Shown here piece by piece: positions 43,866 through 53,674 of a stretch of 64,000 nucleotides of DNA. The stretch lies in the NCBI GenBank assembly GCA_947643595.1, contig CANRWP010000011.1, forward strand, positions 1 through 64,000. Direction: 5' to 3'. The translations under genes were made by a program, and so were the position numbers. The notes under the pieces were generated by a model. That model was given only the letters and a program-made list of their open reading frames with translations. It searched no databases and had not been told where the DNA came from. The stretch's first letter is position 1, and each line of letters starts with the position of its first letter. The DNA comes from an uncultured bacterium (lineage in GTDB: Bacteria > Bacillota > Clostridia > Lachnospirales > Lachnospiraceae).

Positions 43866-43925
43866 GTTGACAAATTGGATAGAAATGGATATGATATATA
43901 AAACCTATTAAAATAGTAGGAATAT
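43866..43925 (+). promoter_or_regulatory. cysK promoter with Rrf2-type operator
   Basis: TTGACA (43866-43871), an 18-base spacer and TATGAT (43890-43895). The operator-like CCTATTAAAATAGTAGG (43904-43920) has dyad ends CCTA/TAGG and covers the expected transcription start, the classic place for a repressor. It matches the nifS site closely. Confidence 0.75.
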
Positions 43926-43983
43926 AAAATGTGACGGATGGAAGGAATACAGAGACAGGAGAGAATGGAGGAAGGGATTTATC

Positions 43984-44913
43984 ATGGCGGTTTATAAGAA
44001 CATAACGGAACTGGTGGGAAGGACACCGTTGCTGGAGGCGGGGAATTTCGGGAAAAAGTATGCGCCGGATGCGCGGATCCTGGCGAAACTGGAATATTTT
44101 AATCCGGCGGGCAGCGCAAAGGACCGCATAGCGAAGGCGATCATTTTGGATGCGCTGGAGAAGGGGACTCTGATGAAAGATTCCGTGATCATAGAGCCTA
44201 CCAGCGGCAATACGGGGATAGGACTTTCCGCCATTGCCGCTTCCCTGGGTATCCGAGTGATCATCACGATGCCGGAGACCATGAGCCTGGAGCGACGGAA
44301 TCTGATGAAGGCCTACGGAGCGGAATTGGTATTGACGGAGGGGGCGAAGGGCATGAAGGGCGCCATCGCCAAAGCGGAGGAGCTGGCGGCTGAGATTCCG
44401 AACAGCATGATTGCGGGACAGTTTGTGAATCCGGTCAATCCGAGAGCCCACAGGGAGACTACCGGGCCGGAGATCTGGGAGGACACGGAGGGCAAGGTGG
44501 ATATCTTTGTGGCGGGCGTTGGTACCGGCGGAACGATCAGTGGCGTGGGAGAATATCTGAAAGAGAAAAATCCGGCGGTGAAAATCGTGGCGGTGGAACC
44601 TGCGGACTCCCCGGTATTGTCGGAGGGAAAGTCAGGACTTCACAAAATTCAGGGCATTGGCGCAGGGTTTGTGCCGGAGACACTGAACGCGAAAATCTAT
44701 GATGAGATCATTAAGGTCGAGAGCGGGGATGCGTTTGCGGCAGGCAGAGAATTTGCGAGAACCGAAGGTATCCTTGTGGGCATTTCCTCCGGCGCGGCGC
44801 TCTGGGCGGCGGTGGAGCTGGCGAAGAGAAAGGAGAATGCGGGGAAGGTGATCGTGGCGTTTCTCCCCGATACGGGAGACAGATATCTGTCCACGGAAAT
44901 GTTTGCAGGGTAA
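43984..44913 (+). CDS. cysK: cysteine synthase A (O-acetylserine sulfhydrylase)
   Basis: A PLP enzyme of 309 residues that makes cysteine from O-acetylserine and sulfide. The PLP lysine is Lys46 in FNPAGSAKDRIAK, the substrate loop is PTSGNTGIG and the phosphate loop is GVGTGGTISG. The C-terminal EGILVGISSGAALW is typical for CysK. A GGAGG-type site precedes the ATG. It is the first gene after the operator at 43904 and supplies the substrate of NifS. Confidence 0.95.
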   Translation: MAVYKNITELVGRTPLLEAGNFGKKYAPDARILAKLEYFNPAGSAKDRIAKAIILDALEKGTLMKDSVIIEPTSGNTGIGLSAIAASLGIRVIITMPETMSLERRNLMKAYGAELVLTEGAKGMKGAIAKAEELAAEIPNSMIAGQFVNPVNPRAHRETTGPEIWEDTEGKVDIFVAGVGTGGTISGVGEYLKEKNPAVKIVAVEPADSPVLSEGKSGLHKIQGIGAGFVPETLNAKIYDEIIKVESGDAFAAGREFARTEGILVGISSGAALWAAVELAKRKENAGKVIVAFLPDTGDRYLSTEMFAG

Positions 44914-44991
44914 TGCGTGGCAGCAGTATTATTTAGTGAAAGTCATAACCAGCTGGGATAGGGAATGGAAACAGCAGAATGGATTTGAGAG

Positions 44992-46032
44992 ATGATGAAG
45001 AAAAAGATAGTCAAGCGCCTTGCGGGCGCGACTTTACTGGCGGTGATGTGCTTTCTGGTCTGGGGGCATAGTAAATGCGAGGGGAGGAAGTCCTGCACAA
45101 AGCAGATCTTTGCCATGGATACGATGATGGATTTCACGGCTTACGGCAAAGACTGTGAGGAGGCTGTGGATGCGGCGATAAAGGAAGTACAGCGCCTGGA
45201 TGCGCTGTTCTCCACGGGTGACGATTCCAGCGAGATCTCCATATTAAACAGGACTGGAAGCGGGCGGGGGCTGTCGAATGATACGATAGCGATTTTCCGC
45301 AGAGGTCTGGAAATATATGCGGATACGGACGGGCTGTTTGATTTTACAGTCTATCCGTTGATGTGTTTATGGGGATTTCCGACGAAAGAGTATCGGGTGC
45401 CTTCCCCGGAGGATTTGCAGGAGGTTCTGCCGCTTGTGGATGCGTCGAAGGTCCGGGTGGGAGAAGACGGGATGGGCGAAATACATTTGGGCGAAGGGCA
45501 GCAGGCGGACTTCGGCGGGATCGCGAAAGGGTATGCCTCCGAAAGGGTGATGGAAATATATGAGGAGTACGGCGTCACTTCCGGCATGGTATCGCTCGGC
45601 GGGAATGTGCAGGTGCTCGGCAAAAAGCCCGACGACTCGGCCTGGAGAGTGGGAATACAGGATCCGGAAGGAGACCGAGGGGAGCTGGCGGCGGTTCTGG
45701 AAGCGGAGGATTGTGCGGTTGTCACTTCCGGGGGCTATGAGAGATTTTTTGAGGAGGATGGGAACACCTATATCCATATTTTGGATCCTAGAACGGGGCG
45801 CCCGGCGGAAGGGGATCTGGCCTCGGTCACTGTGGTCTCCGAGGACGGAACGCTGGCGGACGCGCTTTCCACCTCCCTCTATATCATGGGATTTAATGAG
45901 GCGATCTCTTACTGGAGAAAAAATACGGATACGTTTGACATGGTGCTGATCACTGTGGATGGGAAGCTGTATGCGACGGAGGGGATCACGGACCGGATCC
46001 GGACAGAGAGGGAACTGTCCGGGATAACCTGA
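44992..46032 (+). CDS. apbE: FAD:protein FMN transferase (ApbE family)
   Basis: A 346-residue exported enzyme that attaches FMN covalently to threonines of membrane redox proteins. It has an N-terminal membrane/signal segment (LAGATLLAVMCFLVWG). The domain starts with FAMDTMMDFTAYG, continues with DTDGLFDFTVYPLMCLWGF and FGGIAKGYASERVMEIY, and has the metal site region YIHILDPRTGRPA, all typical of ApbE. The ribosome site is weak (GAGAG). It lies 78 bases after cysK. No obvious flavinylation substrate (NqrC/RnfG) is in the window. Confidence 0.9.
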   Translation: MMKKKIVKRLAGATLLAVMCFLVWGHSKCEGRKSCTKQIFAMDTMMDFTAYGKDCEEAVDAAIKEVQRLDALFSTGDDSSEISILNRTGSGRGLSNDTIAIFRRGLEIYADTDGLFDFTVYPLMCLWGFPTKEYRVPSPEDLQEVLPLVDASKVRVGEDGMGEIHLGEGQQADFGGIAKGYASERVMEIYEEYGVTSGMVSLGGNVQVLGKKPDDSAWRVGIQDPEGDRGELAAVLEAEDCAVVTSGGYERFFEEDGNTYIHILDPRTGRPAEGDLASVTVVSEDGTLADALSTSLYIMGFNEAISYWRKNTDTFDMVLITVDGKLYATEGITDRIRTERELSGIT

Positions 46033-46038
46033 TTTTTC

Positions 46039-46067
46039 TTGACAATAACCCGCAAAATCTCTAAAAT
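46039..46067 (+). promoter_or_regulatory. promoter of the TrpB2 gene
   Basis: TTGACA (46039-46044), a 17-base spacer and TAAAAT (46062-46067), 34 bases before the start codon. Confidence 0.7.
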
Positions 46068-46101
46068 GGAAAACGATATCGGTTGAAAAGAGGAGAAAGT
46101 A

Positions 46102-47484
46102 ATGTCTGACGAAAAAATTCCATACAAGATATACCTCTCGGAGGAGGAAATGCCGAGAGACTGGTACAATGTGCGGGCGGATATGAAGACGAAACCGGCG
46201 CCCCTGCTGAATCCGGGGACCGGCGAGCCCATGACTTTTGAGGAACTTCGTCCCGTGTTCTGTGATGAGCTGGTGAAGCAGGAGCTGGACAACGACACGA
46301 GAGATATTCCGATCCCGCAGGAGATCAGAGATTTTTACAAGATGTATCGTCCGTCACCGTTGGTGCGGGCTTATTGTCTGGAGGAAAAGCTGCAGACGCC
46401 GGCAAAGATCTACTATAAGTTTGAGGGAAACAATACTTCCGGTTCCCACAAGCTGAACAGCGCCATCGCGCAGGCCTACTATGCCAAGAAGCAGGGGCTG
46501 AAGGGCGTGACCACGGAGACCGGTGCGGGGCAGTGGGGAACGGCGCTCTCCATGGCGTGCGCATATCTGGATCTGGACTGCAAGGTGTATATGGTAAAGG
46601 TGAGCTATGAGCAGAAACCTTTCAGGCGTGAGGTGATGCGCACTTACGGCGCTTCCGTGACGCCGTCCCCGTCCATGGACACAGAGGTCGGAAAGAGGAT
46701 TCTGGCGGATCATCCGGGAACCACTGGTTCTCTCGGGTGCGCGATCTCAGAGGCGGTGGAGGTGGCGACAGGTACGCCGGGATACCGTTATGTGTTGGGC
46801 AGCGTTTTAAATCAGGTGTTGCTGCATCAGTCCGTGATCGGGCTCGAAGCGAAGGCGGCGATGGACAAATATGGCATTGTGCCGGATGTGATCATCGGCT
46901 GTGCGGGCGGCGGAAGCAATCTGGGCGGTCTGATCTCTCCGTTTATGGGAGAAAAGCTCAGAGGGGAGAAAGATTACCGGTTAATCGCCGTGGAACCGGC
47001 TTCCTGTCCGAGTTTTACAAGGGGGCGTTTTGCCTATGATTTCTGCGATACCGGTATGGTGTGTCCGCTTGCCAAAATGTATACGCTGGGCAGCGGCTTT
47101 ATTCCTTCGGCAAACCACGCGGGCGGACTTCGTTACCATGGCATGAGCAGCACATTATCTCAGCTGTACCATGATGGATATATGGAGGCGGTTTCCGTGG
47201 AGCAGACCCGTGTCTTTGAGGCGGCGGAGCAGTTTGCCAGAGTGGAGGGAATCCTTCCCGCTCCGGAGAGCAGCCATGCGATCCGCGTAGCCATTGATGA
47301 GGCGATAAAGTGCAGGGAGACCGGGGAAGAGAAGACGATTCTCTTTGGGCTCACGGGAACGGGCTATTTCGATATGGTGGCATACGAGAAGTTCCACAAC
47401 GGTGAGATGAGCGATTATATTCCCACCGATGCGGAGCTGGAGGAAAGCCTATCAAAGCTTCCCAGGGTGGCAGGACAGGAATAA
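46102..47484 (+). CDS. TrpB2-type tryptophan synthase beta-like enzyme
   Basis: A PLP enzyme of 460 residues of the TrpB2 (TrpB-like) branch, which is longer at the N-terminus than TrpB1. The PLP lysine is Lys117 in NTSGSHKLNSA; ETGAGQWG and CAGGGSNLGG are the substrate and phosphate loops. TrpB2 enzymes join indole and serine, often as free enzymes that rescue indole. No trpA or other trp gene is adjacent, which agrees with a stand-alone TrpB2. It has its own promoter and terminator. Confidence 0.9.
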   Translation: MSDEKIPYKIYLSEEEMPRDWYNVRADMKTKPAPLLNPGTGEPMTFEELRPVFCDELVKQELDNDTRDIPIPQEIRDFYKMYRPSPLVRAYCLEEKLQTPAKIYYKFEGNNTSGSHKLNSAIAQAYYAKKQGLKGVTTETGAGQWGTALSMACAYLDLDCKVYMVKVSYEQKPFRREVMRTYGASVTPSPSMDTEVGKRILADHPGTTGSLGCAISEAVEVATGTPGYRYVLGSVLNQVLLHQSVIGLEAKAAMDKYGIVPDVIIGCAGGGSNLGGLISPFMGEKLRGEKDYRLIAVEPASCPSFTRGRFAYDFCDTGMVCPLAKMYTLGSGFIPSANHAGGLRYHGMSSTLSQLYHDGYMEAVSVEQTRVFEAAEQFARVEGILPAPESSHAIRVAIDEAIKCRETGEEKTILFGLTGTGYFDMVAYEKFHNGEMSDYIPTDAELEESLSKLPRVAGQE

Positions 47485-47502
47485 GAGTTTCTATAAAATG
47501 GG

Positions 47503-47537
47503 ATCACTCCAAAATGATTTTTTGGAGTGATTTTTTT
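47503..47537 (+). terminator. terminator of the TrpB2 gene
   Basis: ATCACTCCAAAA (47503-47514) and its perfect complement (47520-47531) form a 12-bp stem with a 5-base loop, followed by seven Ts. Confidence 0.92.
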
Positions 47538-47609
47538 GTGAAAATCATGTAAAATATATTATTGGTGAGAACCTGTCAGGAAATCATAAAGTATATCAGG
47601 AAAAAGAAA

Positions 47610-48827
47610 ATGGGCGTACAGATGATCGGGATAGACCACAGCCTGGCGGAGATAGAAGTGAGAGAGAAATTTTCTTTTACAAAAAGTCAGGCCGCGGTTC
47701 TGATGAAAAAATGGATGGCATACCAGGGGATATATGGGATCGTTCTGCTCTCCACCTGCAACCGGATGGAGATTTATGTAAACTCTGAGAGCGGGATTTA
47801 CGACTATTGTAAACTGGTCTGCGAGGAAAAGGGAGTGGACGAGGCAGAGTATCGCCCTTTTTTCCGTCTGCGGGATGGGAAGGAAGCGGTGCGGCATCTG
47901 TTTGAGACGACAGCGGGCCTGCGTTCCCTCATCGTGGGGGAGGATCAGATCCTGCCCCAGGTGAGGGAGGCGCTTTCCCGCGCGCGGGAGGAATACGCGG
48001 CGGACAGGGTGCTGGAAGTGATGTTCCGGCAGGCAGTCACTACGGCGAAGGAAATAAAGTCAAAGGTTCTTCTGTCAAAACCGAATCTCTCCAGCGCCGG
48101 AGAGGCGATAGCCTGTCTGAAAAAAAAGAACATGACGTTGTCGGGGAAAAAGTGCCTTGTGATCGGCAACGGTGTGATCGGACGGCTGACGGCGCAGACA
48201 TTGTTGGAGGAGGGGGCGGATGTGACCGTGACAGTGCGCCAGTACCACAGGGGCATCGTGGATATTCCTGCCGGCGCGGCGCGGATAGACTATGGGAAGC
48301 GCTATGAGGCATTGCCGGATTGTGACTATGTCTTTTCCGCCACTTCGAGCCCGAATCTGACAGTGACAAAGGCGGCATTGGAAAAGTGCGGGCTGAGGAG
48401 AAGACAGATATTTGTGGACCTGGCGGTGCCGAGAGATATGGAGCCGGAGATCAGGGGGATATCTTCCATCACATTATATGATCTGGATGATTTTGGCAGG
48501 CAGGATATATCGCCGGAGATGAAAAATGGATTGGACGGAGCCTCTCTGTTGATCGACCGGGGTATGGAGGAGTTTTTTTGCTGGTATGAGTGCCGGGATC
48601 TGATTCCCACAGTGCAGAGAATCGCGAACCTCACGGCGAGAGATCTCTGCGGACGGCTGGAGAAACCTTTTCGGCAGGTGGAACGAGAACAGTGCAGAGA
48701 GTTGCTTTTGGCAGTGGAAAACAGTGGGAGCAAAGTGACGGCAGGATTATTGTTTGCGCTGCGGGATGGATTGGACACAGATACTTTTCGGGAATGTCTG
48801 GAAATTTTGGAAAGAAAGTTTACATAA
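47610..48827 (+). CDS. hemA: glutamyl-tRNA reductase
   Basis: The first enzyme of the C5 tetrapyrrole pathway, reducing glutamyl-tRNA to glutamate-1-semialdehyde. Length is 405 residues. The catalytic cysteine is Cys50 in LLSTCNRMEIY, FETTAGLRSLIVGEDQIL is the substrate-binding signature, and the NADPH domain shows VIGNGVIGRLTAQ. ATG 47610 (MGVQMIGIDHS) is chosen over an upstream TTG at 47562. It begins an operon hemA-hemC-cobA/hemD-hemB-hemL with gaps of 31 bases or less. Confidence 0.95.
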   Translation: MGVQMIGIDHSLAEIEVREKFSFTKSQAAVLMKKWMAYQGIYGIVLLSTCNRMEIYVNSESGIYDYCKLVCEEKGVDEAEYRPFFRLRDGKEAVRHLFETTAGLRSLIVGEDQILPQVREALSRAREEYAADRVLEVMFRQAVTTAKEIKSKVLLSKPNLSSAGEAIACLKKKNMTLSGKKCLVIGNGVIGRLTAQTLLEEGADVTVTVRQYHRGIVDIPAGAARIDYGKRYEALPDCDYVFSATSSPNLTVTKAALEKCGLRRRQIFVDLAVPRDMEPEIRGISSITLYDLDDFGRQDISPEMKNGLDGASLLIDRGMEEFFCWYECRDLIPTVQRIANLTARDLCGRLEKPFRQVEREQCRELLLAVENSGSKVTAGLLFALRDGLDTDTFRECLEILERKFT

Positions 48828-48840
48828 TATGCGGAGCGTT

Positions 48841-49782
48841 ATGAGGGGAGAGAAGAGAAAGATCGTAATAGGTAGCAGAGAGAGCGTTTTGGCGGTGACC
48901 CAGACGAAACTTTTGTTGGAGTACATCAGGGAAAACTGTCCGGAAATTACGGCGGAGATTTTGACGATGAAGACCACAGGGGATAGAATACTGGGAAAAA
49001 GGCTGGAGGACATCGGCGGGAAGGGATTGTTTGTGAAGGAGCTGGACAGCGCTCTCAGAGAAGGGCGGACTCAGCTTTCCGTGCACTCTCTGAAAGATAT
49101 GCCGATGGAGATGGACGAGGCGATCCCGATCCTGGGATTTTCGCGCAGGGAAGACCCGCGGGATGTGCTGGTTCTGCCGGAGGGGCGGGGGGAACCTGAT
49201 CCGGAGCTTCCAATCGGGACTTCCAGCCTGCGGCGGGAGCTACAGTTGAGGAAGCTGTATCCCGGGAGAAAAGTGGAGATGATCCGGGGAAATGTGCCTG
49301 GCCGCCTGAAGAGGCTGGACAACGGAGAGTACGGCGCGCTGGTGCTTGCGGCGGCCGGTCTGAAGCGCCTTGGGCTTTCCGGTCGGATATCCCGGTATTT
49401 TTCCTATGGGGAAATGCTGCCTGCAGCGGGGCAGGGAATTTTAGCGGTGCAGGGCAGAAGAGATGTGGATTACCGTTTTTTGGAGGGGTTTTTTGATAAG
49501 GAGGCGCGGGACGCCGCACTGGCGGAGCGTGCTTTTGTGAGGGCGCTGGGGGGCGGATGCTCCTCGCCGACGGCCGCCTATGCGGTCTGCGAGGGAGAGA
49601 AGCTTGCACTGACTGGACTTTATGTAAACTGGAATGAAGAGACGGAAAGCCTGGGGAGGAAACCGGAGGGCGCGGATACGGAATACTGCTGCACGGGAGA
49701 GATCAGGGGAGACCGAAGAGAAGCTGAAAATCTGGGACGGGAGCTGGCGGAGAGGCTGCGCGGAAAAGCGGCGGAAAGGTGA
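48841..49782 (+). CDS. hemC: hydroxymethylbilane synthase (porphobilinogen deaminase)
   Basis: Links four porphobilinogen units to hydroxymethylbilane. It is 313 residues long. The dipyrromethane cofactor cysteine is Cys240 in LGGGCSSPTA and the catalytic Asp is in VHSLKDMP (about 86). IGSRESVLAVTQT is the family start. ATG 48841 follows GGAG; an ATG at 48829 would add four residues. Confidence 0.94.
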   Translation: MRGEKRKIVIGSRESVLAVTQTKLLLEYIRENCPEITAEILTMKTTGDRILGKRLEDIGGKGLFVKELDSALREGRTQLSVHSLKDMPMEMDEAIPILGFSRREDPRDVLVLPEGRGEPDPELPIGTSSLRRELQLRKLYPGRKVEMIRGNVPGRLKRLDNGEYGALVLAAAGLKRLGLSGRISRYFSYGEMLPAAGQGILAVQGRRDVDYRFLEGFFDKEARDAALAERAFVRALGGGCSSPTAAYAVCEGEKLALTGLYVNWNEETESLGRKPEGADTEYCCTGEIRGDRREAENLGRELAERLRGKAAER

Positions 49783-49789
49783 GACGAAT

Positions 49790-51286
49790 ATGACAGGAAA
49801 GGTTTGGCTCGTGGGGGCGGGACCGGGGGGAGAGGAACTGCTGACGATAAAGGCAAAAAGAGTGATTGAGCAGGCGGAGGTCGTGGTTTACGACGCGTTG
49901 ATCGGGTGTTCCGTGATGGATCTGGTTCCCGAGTCCGCGGAGAGGATCTATGTCGGTAAGCGGGCCGGCCATCACAGTATGGCCCAGGAGAAGATCAATG
50001 AACTGCTGTTGTCGTCGGCGGAGCAGGGAAAACGGGTCGTGCGTCTCAAGGGGGGCGATCCCTTTCTGTTCGGGAGGGGCGGGGAGGAGCTGGAACTGCT
50101 GGAGGAGCATCAGATTCCTTTTGAGGTGGTGCCCGGGGTGACTTCCGCCCTTGCCGTGCCCGCATATTTCGGGATCCCGGTGACGCACAGGGATCTGGCT
50201 TCCTCCGTGCATATTGTCACAGGGCATCAGAAAAAGGATGAACCTCTTGACATTTCTTTTGAAGCGCTGAAAGAAGCCGGCGGAACGATCGTCTTTTTGA
50301 TGGGCATATCGAGTTTACATAATATTTCAAAAGGGCTTTTGAAAGCCGGTATGGAGCCACAGACAGCTGTTGCGATCCTGCAGCAGGGAGCCGGCGGCAG
50401 ACAGAAAAAGATAAGCGGGACACTGGAGGATATAGAGAGGAAGGCCAAAGAGGAGGGGGTCTCCACCCCTGCGATCATTGTGGTGGGCGAAGTGGTCAGG
50501 CTGGGAGAAAAATTTTTCTGGTACGAAAAGCTGCCGCTGTCCGGGAAACGATTTATCGTCACAAGACCCAGGGAGAGGCAGCGGGAACTTGCACAGGGGC
50601 TGCGGGAACTTGGAGCGGAGGTAACGGAACTGCTGACTGTCGAAGTGCGGGGAATTCATCCGAATCCGAAGCTGCGGGAGGAGATCTTTCGTCTGTCGGA
50701 CTATCGGTTTCTGGTGTTCACTTCCCCCAGCGGTGTGGAAGAATTTATGCGGGAACTGTTTGACATGGGGAAGGACGTGCGGCATATCGCGGGGACAACC
50801 ATTGCGGTGATCGGCAGCGGCACGGCGAAGGTTTTGCGCCGCTACGGGCTTACAGCGGACAGGATGCCGGAGATATACAGCGGGAGAGCGCTGGGAGCGC
50901 TTCTCTCAAAAGAGTGCAGAGAGGGAGATAAGGTATTGATCGCCCGTTCCGACATCGGAAATCCGGAGCTGGTCACAGAGCTGCAACGGGAGAAGGATAT
51001 AGAGGTCACGGATGTGACGGCCTATTATTTACATAATGCAGATAGAATGAGCCGTGGAGAAAACAGGTGCCCGGATGCGGAGCCGGAAAGTGCGGACGGC
51101 GTATTTTTCACAAGCGCTTCCACCGTCCGCGGCTTTTTCTCCCTGTATCCCCTACTGGATTTCTCGCGGATACGGGCTTTCTGCATCGGGGAGATGACGG
51201 CGCGGGCGGCGGAGAAGTGCGGAATGCAGGTGAAAACTGCAAGGATGGCCACGGTGGAGAGTCTGATACGATCCGCTCTGGAATAG
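49790..51286 (+). CDS. cobA-hemD: fused uroporphyrinogen-III methyltransferase / uroporphyrinogen-III synthase
   Basis: A two-domain protein of 498 residues. Residues 1 to about 245 are the SAM-dependent methyltransferase CobA/SUMT ([53 protein letters not shown]). The rest, from about 255, is the HemD ring-closing domain ([24 protein letters not shown], then [11 protein letters not shown]). Together they close the macrocycle and methylate it to precorrin-2, steering flux toward siroheme or corrinoids rather than heme. This fusion is common in Clostridia. It follows hemC by 7 bases. Confidence 0.95.
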   Translation: MTGKVWLVGAGPGGEELLTIKAKRVIEQAEVVVYDALIGCSVMDLVPESAERIYVGKRAGHHSMAQEKINELLLSSAEQGKRVVRLKGGDPFLFGRGGEELELLEEHQIPFEVVPGVTSALAVPAYFGIPVTHRDLASSVHIVTGHQKKDEPLDISFEALKEAGGTIVFLMGISSLHNISKGLLKAGMEPQTAVAILQQGAGGRQKKISGTLEDIERKAKEEGVSTPAIIVVGEVVRLGEKFFWYEKLPLSGKRFIVTRPRERQRELAQGLRELGAEVTELLTVEVRGIHPNPKLREEIFRLSDYRFLVFTSPSGVEEFMRELFDMGKDVRHIAGTTIAVIGSGTAKVLRRYGLTADRMPEIYSGRALGALLSKECREGDKVLIARSDIGNPELVTELQREKDIEVTDVTAYYLHNADRMSRGENRCPDAEPESADGVFFTSASTVRGFFSLYPLLDFSRIRAFCIGEMTARAAEKCGMQVKTARMATVESLIRSALE

Positions 51287-51317
51287 AGATTATTTTGCGA
51301 ACAGGAGATGACAGTTT

Positions 51318-52301
51318 ATGAACGGGATGAAAAGAACGCGCAGGCTGCGTGGCAGCGGGCTGCTTCGGAAAATGGTGAGGGAGACGCGAATGGATATATC
51401 TTCTCTGGTGTATCCTGTATTTGTGGTGGAAGGAGAGGGAAAAAAGGAAGAGATCGCTTCCATGCCGGGGCAATATCGCTACAGCATCGACCGGCTGTCG
51501 GGGATGATGGAGGAACTGCGGCTGTCGGGCGTATCGGCGGTCCTGTTTTTTGGCATTCCCGATCACAAGGATGAGACGGGAAGCGGCGCTTATGCGGATG
51601 ATGGGATTGTGCAGAGAGCGCTTCGCTATACGAAGGAGCATTATCCGGACATCTACTGCATCGCGGATCTGTGTATGTGTGAGTATACCTCCCACGGACA
51701 CTGCGGTATTCTCTGCGGACAGGATGTGGATAACGACAGGACGCTTCCCTATCTGGAAAAGATCGCCGTTTCCCAGGCGCGTGCAGGGGCGGATATGATC
51801 GCGCCCTCGGATATGATGGACGGCAGGGTGGCGGCGATCCGGAGGGCGCTTGATGAGAACAGCTTCGCAGAGATACCGATCATGGCTTACTCTGCGAAAT
51901 TTGCGTCCGCGTTCTACGGTCCCTTTCGGGAGGCGGCGGATTCCGCCCCCGCTTTCGGAGACCGGAAGACTTACCAGATGGATTACCACAACAGGTTGGA
52001 AGCTTTAAAGGAAGTGCGGTTTGACATAGAGGAGGGGGCGGACATCGTGATGGTGAAGCCGGCTCTCGCCTACGGGGACCTGATCCGCGAGGTGCGGGAT
52101 ATGGTGCAGGTGCCGGTGGCGGCGTACAGCGTCAGCGGAGAGTACGCCATGGTGAAGATGACTGCCGCGGCGGGTGGTATCGATGAGGAGAAGATCATGT
52201 GCGAGATGGCGGCGAGCGCCTATCGGGCAGGCTGTGATATCTATATCACCTATTTCGCGAAGGAACTGGCGCGCTGTATAAAAGAAGGAAAGATCGGGTA
52301 G
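51318..52301 (+). CDS. hemB: porphobilinogen synthase (delta-aminolevulinic acid dehydratase)
   Basis: Condenses two aminolevulinate molecules to porphobilinogen. The protein has 327 residues. The zinc-site cysteines Cys119, Cys121 and Cys129 (DLCMCEYTSHGHC) mark a zinc-type enzyme. The Schiff-base lysines are in MAYSAKFASAFYGPFR and IVMVKPALAYGD. AGGAG precedes the start. Third-from-last of the core hem genes. Confidence 0.95.
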   Translation: MNGMKRTRRLRGSGLLRKMVRETRMDISSLVYPVFVVEGEGKKEEIASMPGQYRYSIDRLSGMMEELRLSGVSAVLFFGIPDHKDETGSGAYADDGIVQRALRYTKEHYPDIYCIADLCMCEYTSHGHCGILCGQDVDNDRTLPYLEKIAVSQARAGADMIAPSDMMDGRVAAIRRALDENSFAEIPIMAYSAKFASAFYGPFREAADSAPAFGDRKTYQMDYHNRLEALKEVRFDIEEGADIVMVKPALAYGDLIREVRDMVQVPVAAYSVSGEYAMVKMTAAAGGIDEEKIMCEMAASAYRAGCDIYITYFAKELARCIKEGKIG

Positions 52302-52314
52302 AGAGAGGGCAGAT

Positions 52315-53616
52315 ATGACAAATTCAGAGAAGATATTTGCGGAGGCGGTAAAATATATTCCCGGCGGGGTAAATTCTCCGGTGCGGGCGTTTGGCTCCAT
52401 CGGTTCCTTTCCGCGGATAATAGCGAGGGCGGACGGAGCAAAGCTCTATGATGAGGATGGCAGAGAGTATATTGATTTTGTCTGTTCCTGGGGACCGATG
52501 ATCCTGGGACACAATCATCCGAAGATAAGGAGGGCGGTGCAGGAAGCCTGCGAAAAGGGAGTCAGTTTCGGCGCGGCCACGAAAGTGGAGGTGGAGATGG
52601 CGAAACTGCTCTGTGAGAGCATTCCATCCATCGATATGGTGCGCATGGTGAATTCCGGCACGGAGGCGGTGATGAGTGCGATCCGCGTAGCGAGGGGATA
52701 CACGGGGAGGGATAAGGTCGTTAAGTTTGCGGGCTGTTATCACGGGCACAGCGACGGACTCCTGATACAGGCGGGATCCGGGGCGCTGACAGCGGGAATA
52801 CCGGACAGTGCGGGTGTGCCGGAGAACTGTACGAAAGATACGCTCTCGGCGGTTTATAACGATCTGTCTTCCGTGGAAGAATTATTCGGGAGGTTTCCGG
52901 AGGAGATCGCCTGTATCGTGGTGGAGCCGGTGGCGGCGAATATGGGCGTTGTGTTGCCGGAGGACGGTTTTTTGGAAGGGCTGAGGAATCTCTGCGACCG
53001 ATACGGAGCATTGCTGCTCTTTGATGAGGTGATCACTGGATTTCGCCTCTGCTTCGGCGGGGCGCAGGAGTATTTCGGCGTGAGGCCCGATCTCACCGCT
53101 TACGGAAAGATTATCGGCGCGGGTATGCCGGTGGGGGCATACGGCGGAAGACGGGAGATCATGAGTATGGTAGCCCCGGCAGGACCTGTATATCAGGCCG
53201 GGACGCTGAGCGGGAACCCGGTGGCGATGACGGCGGGGCTCGCCCAGCTGTCTCTTTTGCGGGAGCATCCGGAGTATTACAGGGAACTCCATGAGAAGGC
53301 GGATCGGTTTTTTGAGAGCATGGAGAGGATCGTCAAAAGTACGAAGGCTCCCTGTCAGGTGAATCATATTGCATCTCTGGGATGCCTTTTCTTTAGCGGT
53401 GAGCCAGTGACAGATTATCGGAGTGCAAAAAATTCCGATACAAAGGCGTATGCGGCTTACTGTAATGCGATGCTGGAGGAGGGGATCTATCTGGCGCCCG
53501 CGCAGTTTGAGGCGATGTTTTTGTCTGCGGCACACTCTTCGGAGGATCTGGAGAGAACCCTGACGGTTATTTCAAGCTGTGTGAGAAGGTATTCGGAACG
53601 ATGTTACGGGGTTTGA
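52315..53616 (+). CDS. hemL: glutamate-1-semialdehyde 2,1-aminomutase
   Basis: The second C5-pathway enzyme, converting the HemA product to aminolevulinate with PLP/PMP. It has 433 residues. The N-terminal YIPGGVNSPVRAFGS and the motif MVNSGTEAVMSAIRVARG are typical; the PLP lysine is in AYGKIIGAGMPVGAYGG (about 265). It lies 13 bases after hemB. The next promoter overlaps its stop codon. Confidence 0.95.
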   Translation: MTNSEKIFAEAVKYIPGGVNSPVRAFGSIGSFPRIIARADGAKLYDEDGREYIDFVCSWGPMILGHNHPKIRRAVQEACEKGVSFGAATKVEVEMAKLLCESIPSIDMVRMVNSGTEAVMSAIRVARGYTGRDKVVKFAGCYHGHSDGLLIQAGSGALTAGIPDSAGVPENCTKDTLSAVYNDLSSVEELFGRFPEEIACIVVEPVAANMGVVLPEDGFLEGLRNLCDRYGALLLFDEVITGFRLCFGGAQEYFGVRPDLTAYGKIIGAGMPVGAYGGRREIMSMVAPAGPVYQAGTLSGNPVAMTAGLAQLSLLREHPEYYRELHEKADRFFESMERIVKSTKAPCQVNHIASLGCLFFSGEPVTDYRSAKNSDTKAYAAYCNAMLEEGIYLAPAQFEAMFLSAAHSSEDLERTLTVISSCVRRYSERCYGV

Positions 53617-53641
53617 CGGATTTTTTATAATCCTGTAGAAT
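53613..53641 (+). promoter_or_regulatory. promoter of the alcohol/aldehyde dehydrogenase pair
   Basis: TTGACG (53613-53618), a 17-base spacer and TAGAAT (53636-53641), overlapping the hemL stop. It makes the dehydrogenase genes a separately controlled unit inside the tetrapyrrole cluster. Confidence 0.6.
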
Positions 53642-53674
53642 AGAACAGGTTGCATACCGAAGGGTGGTTTTAAG

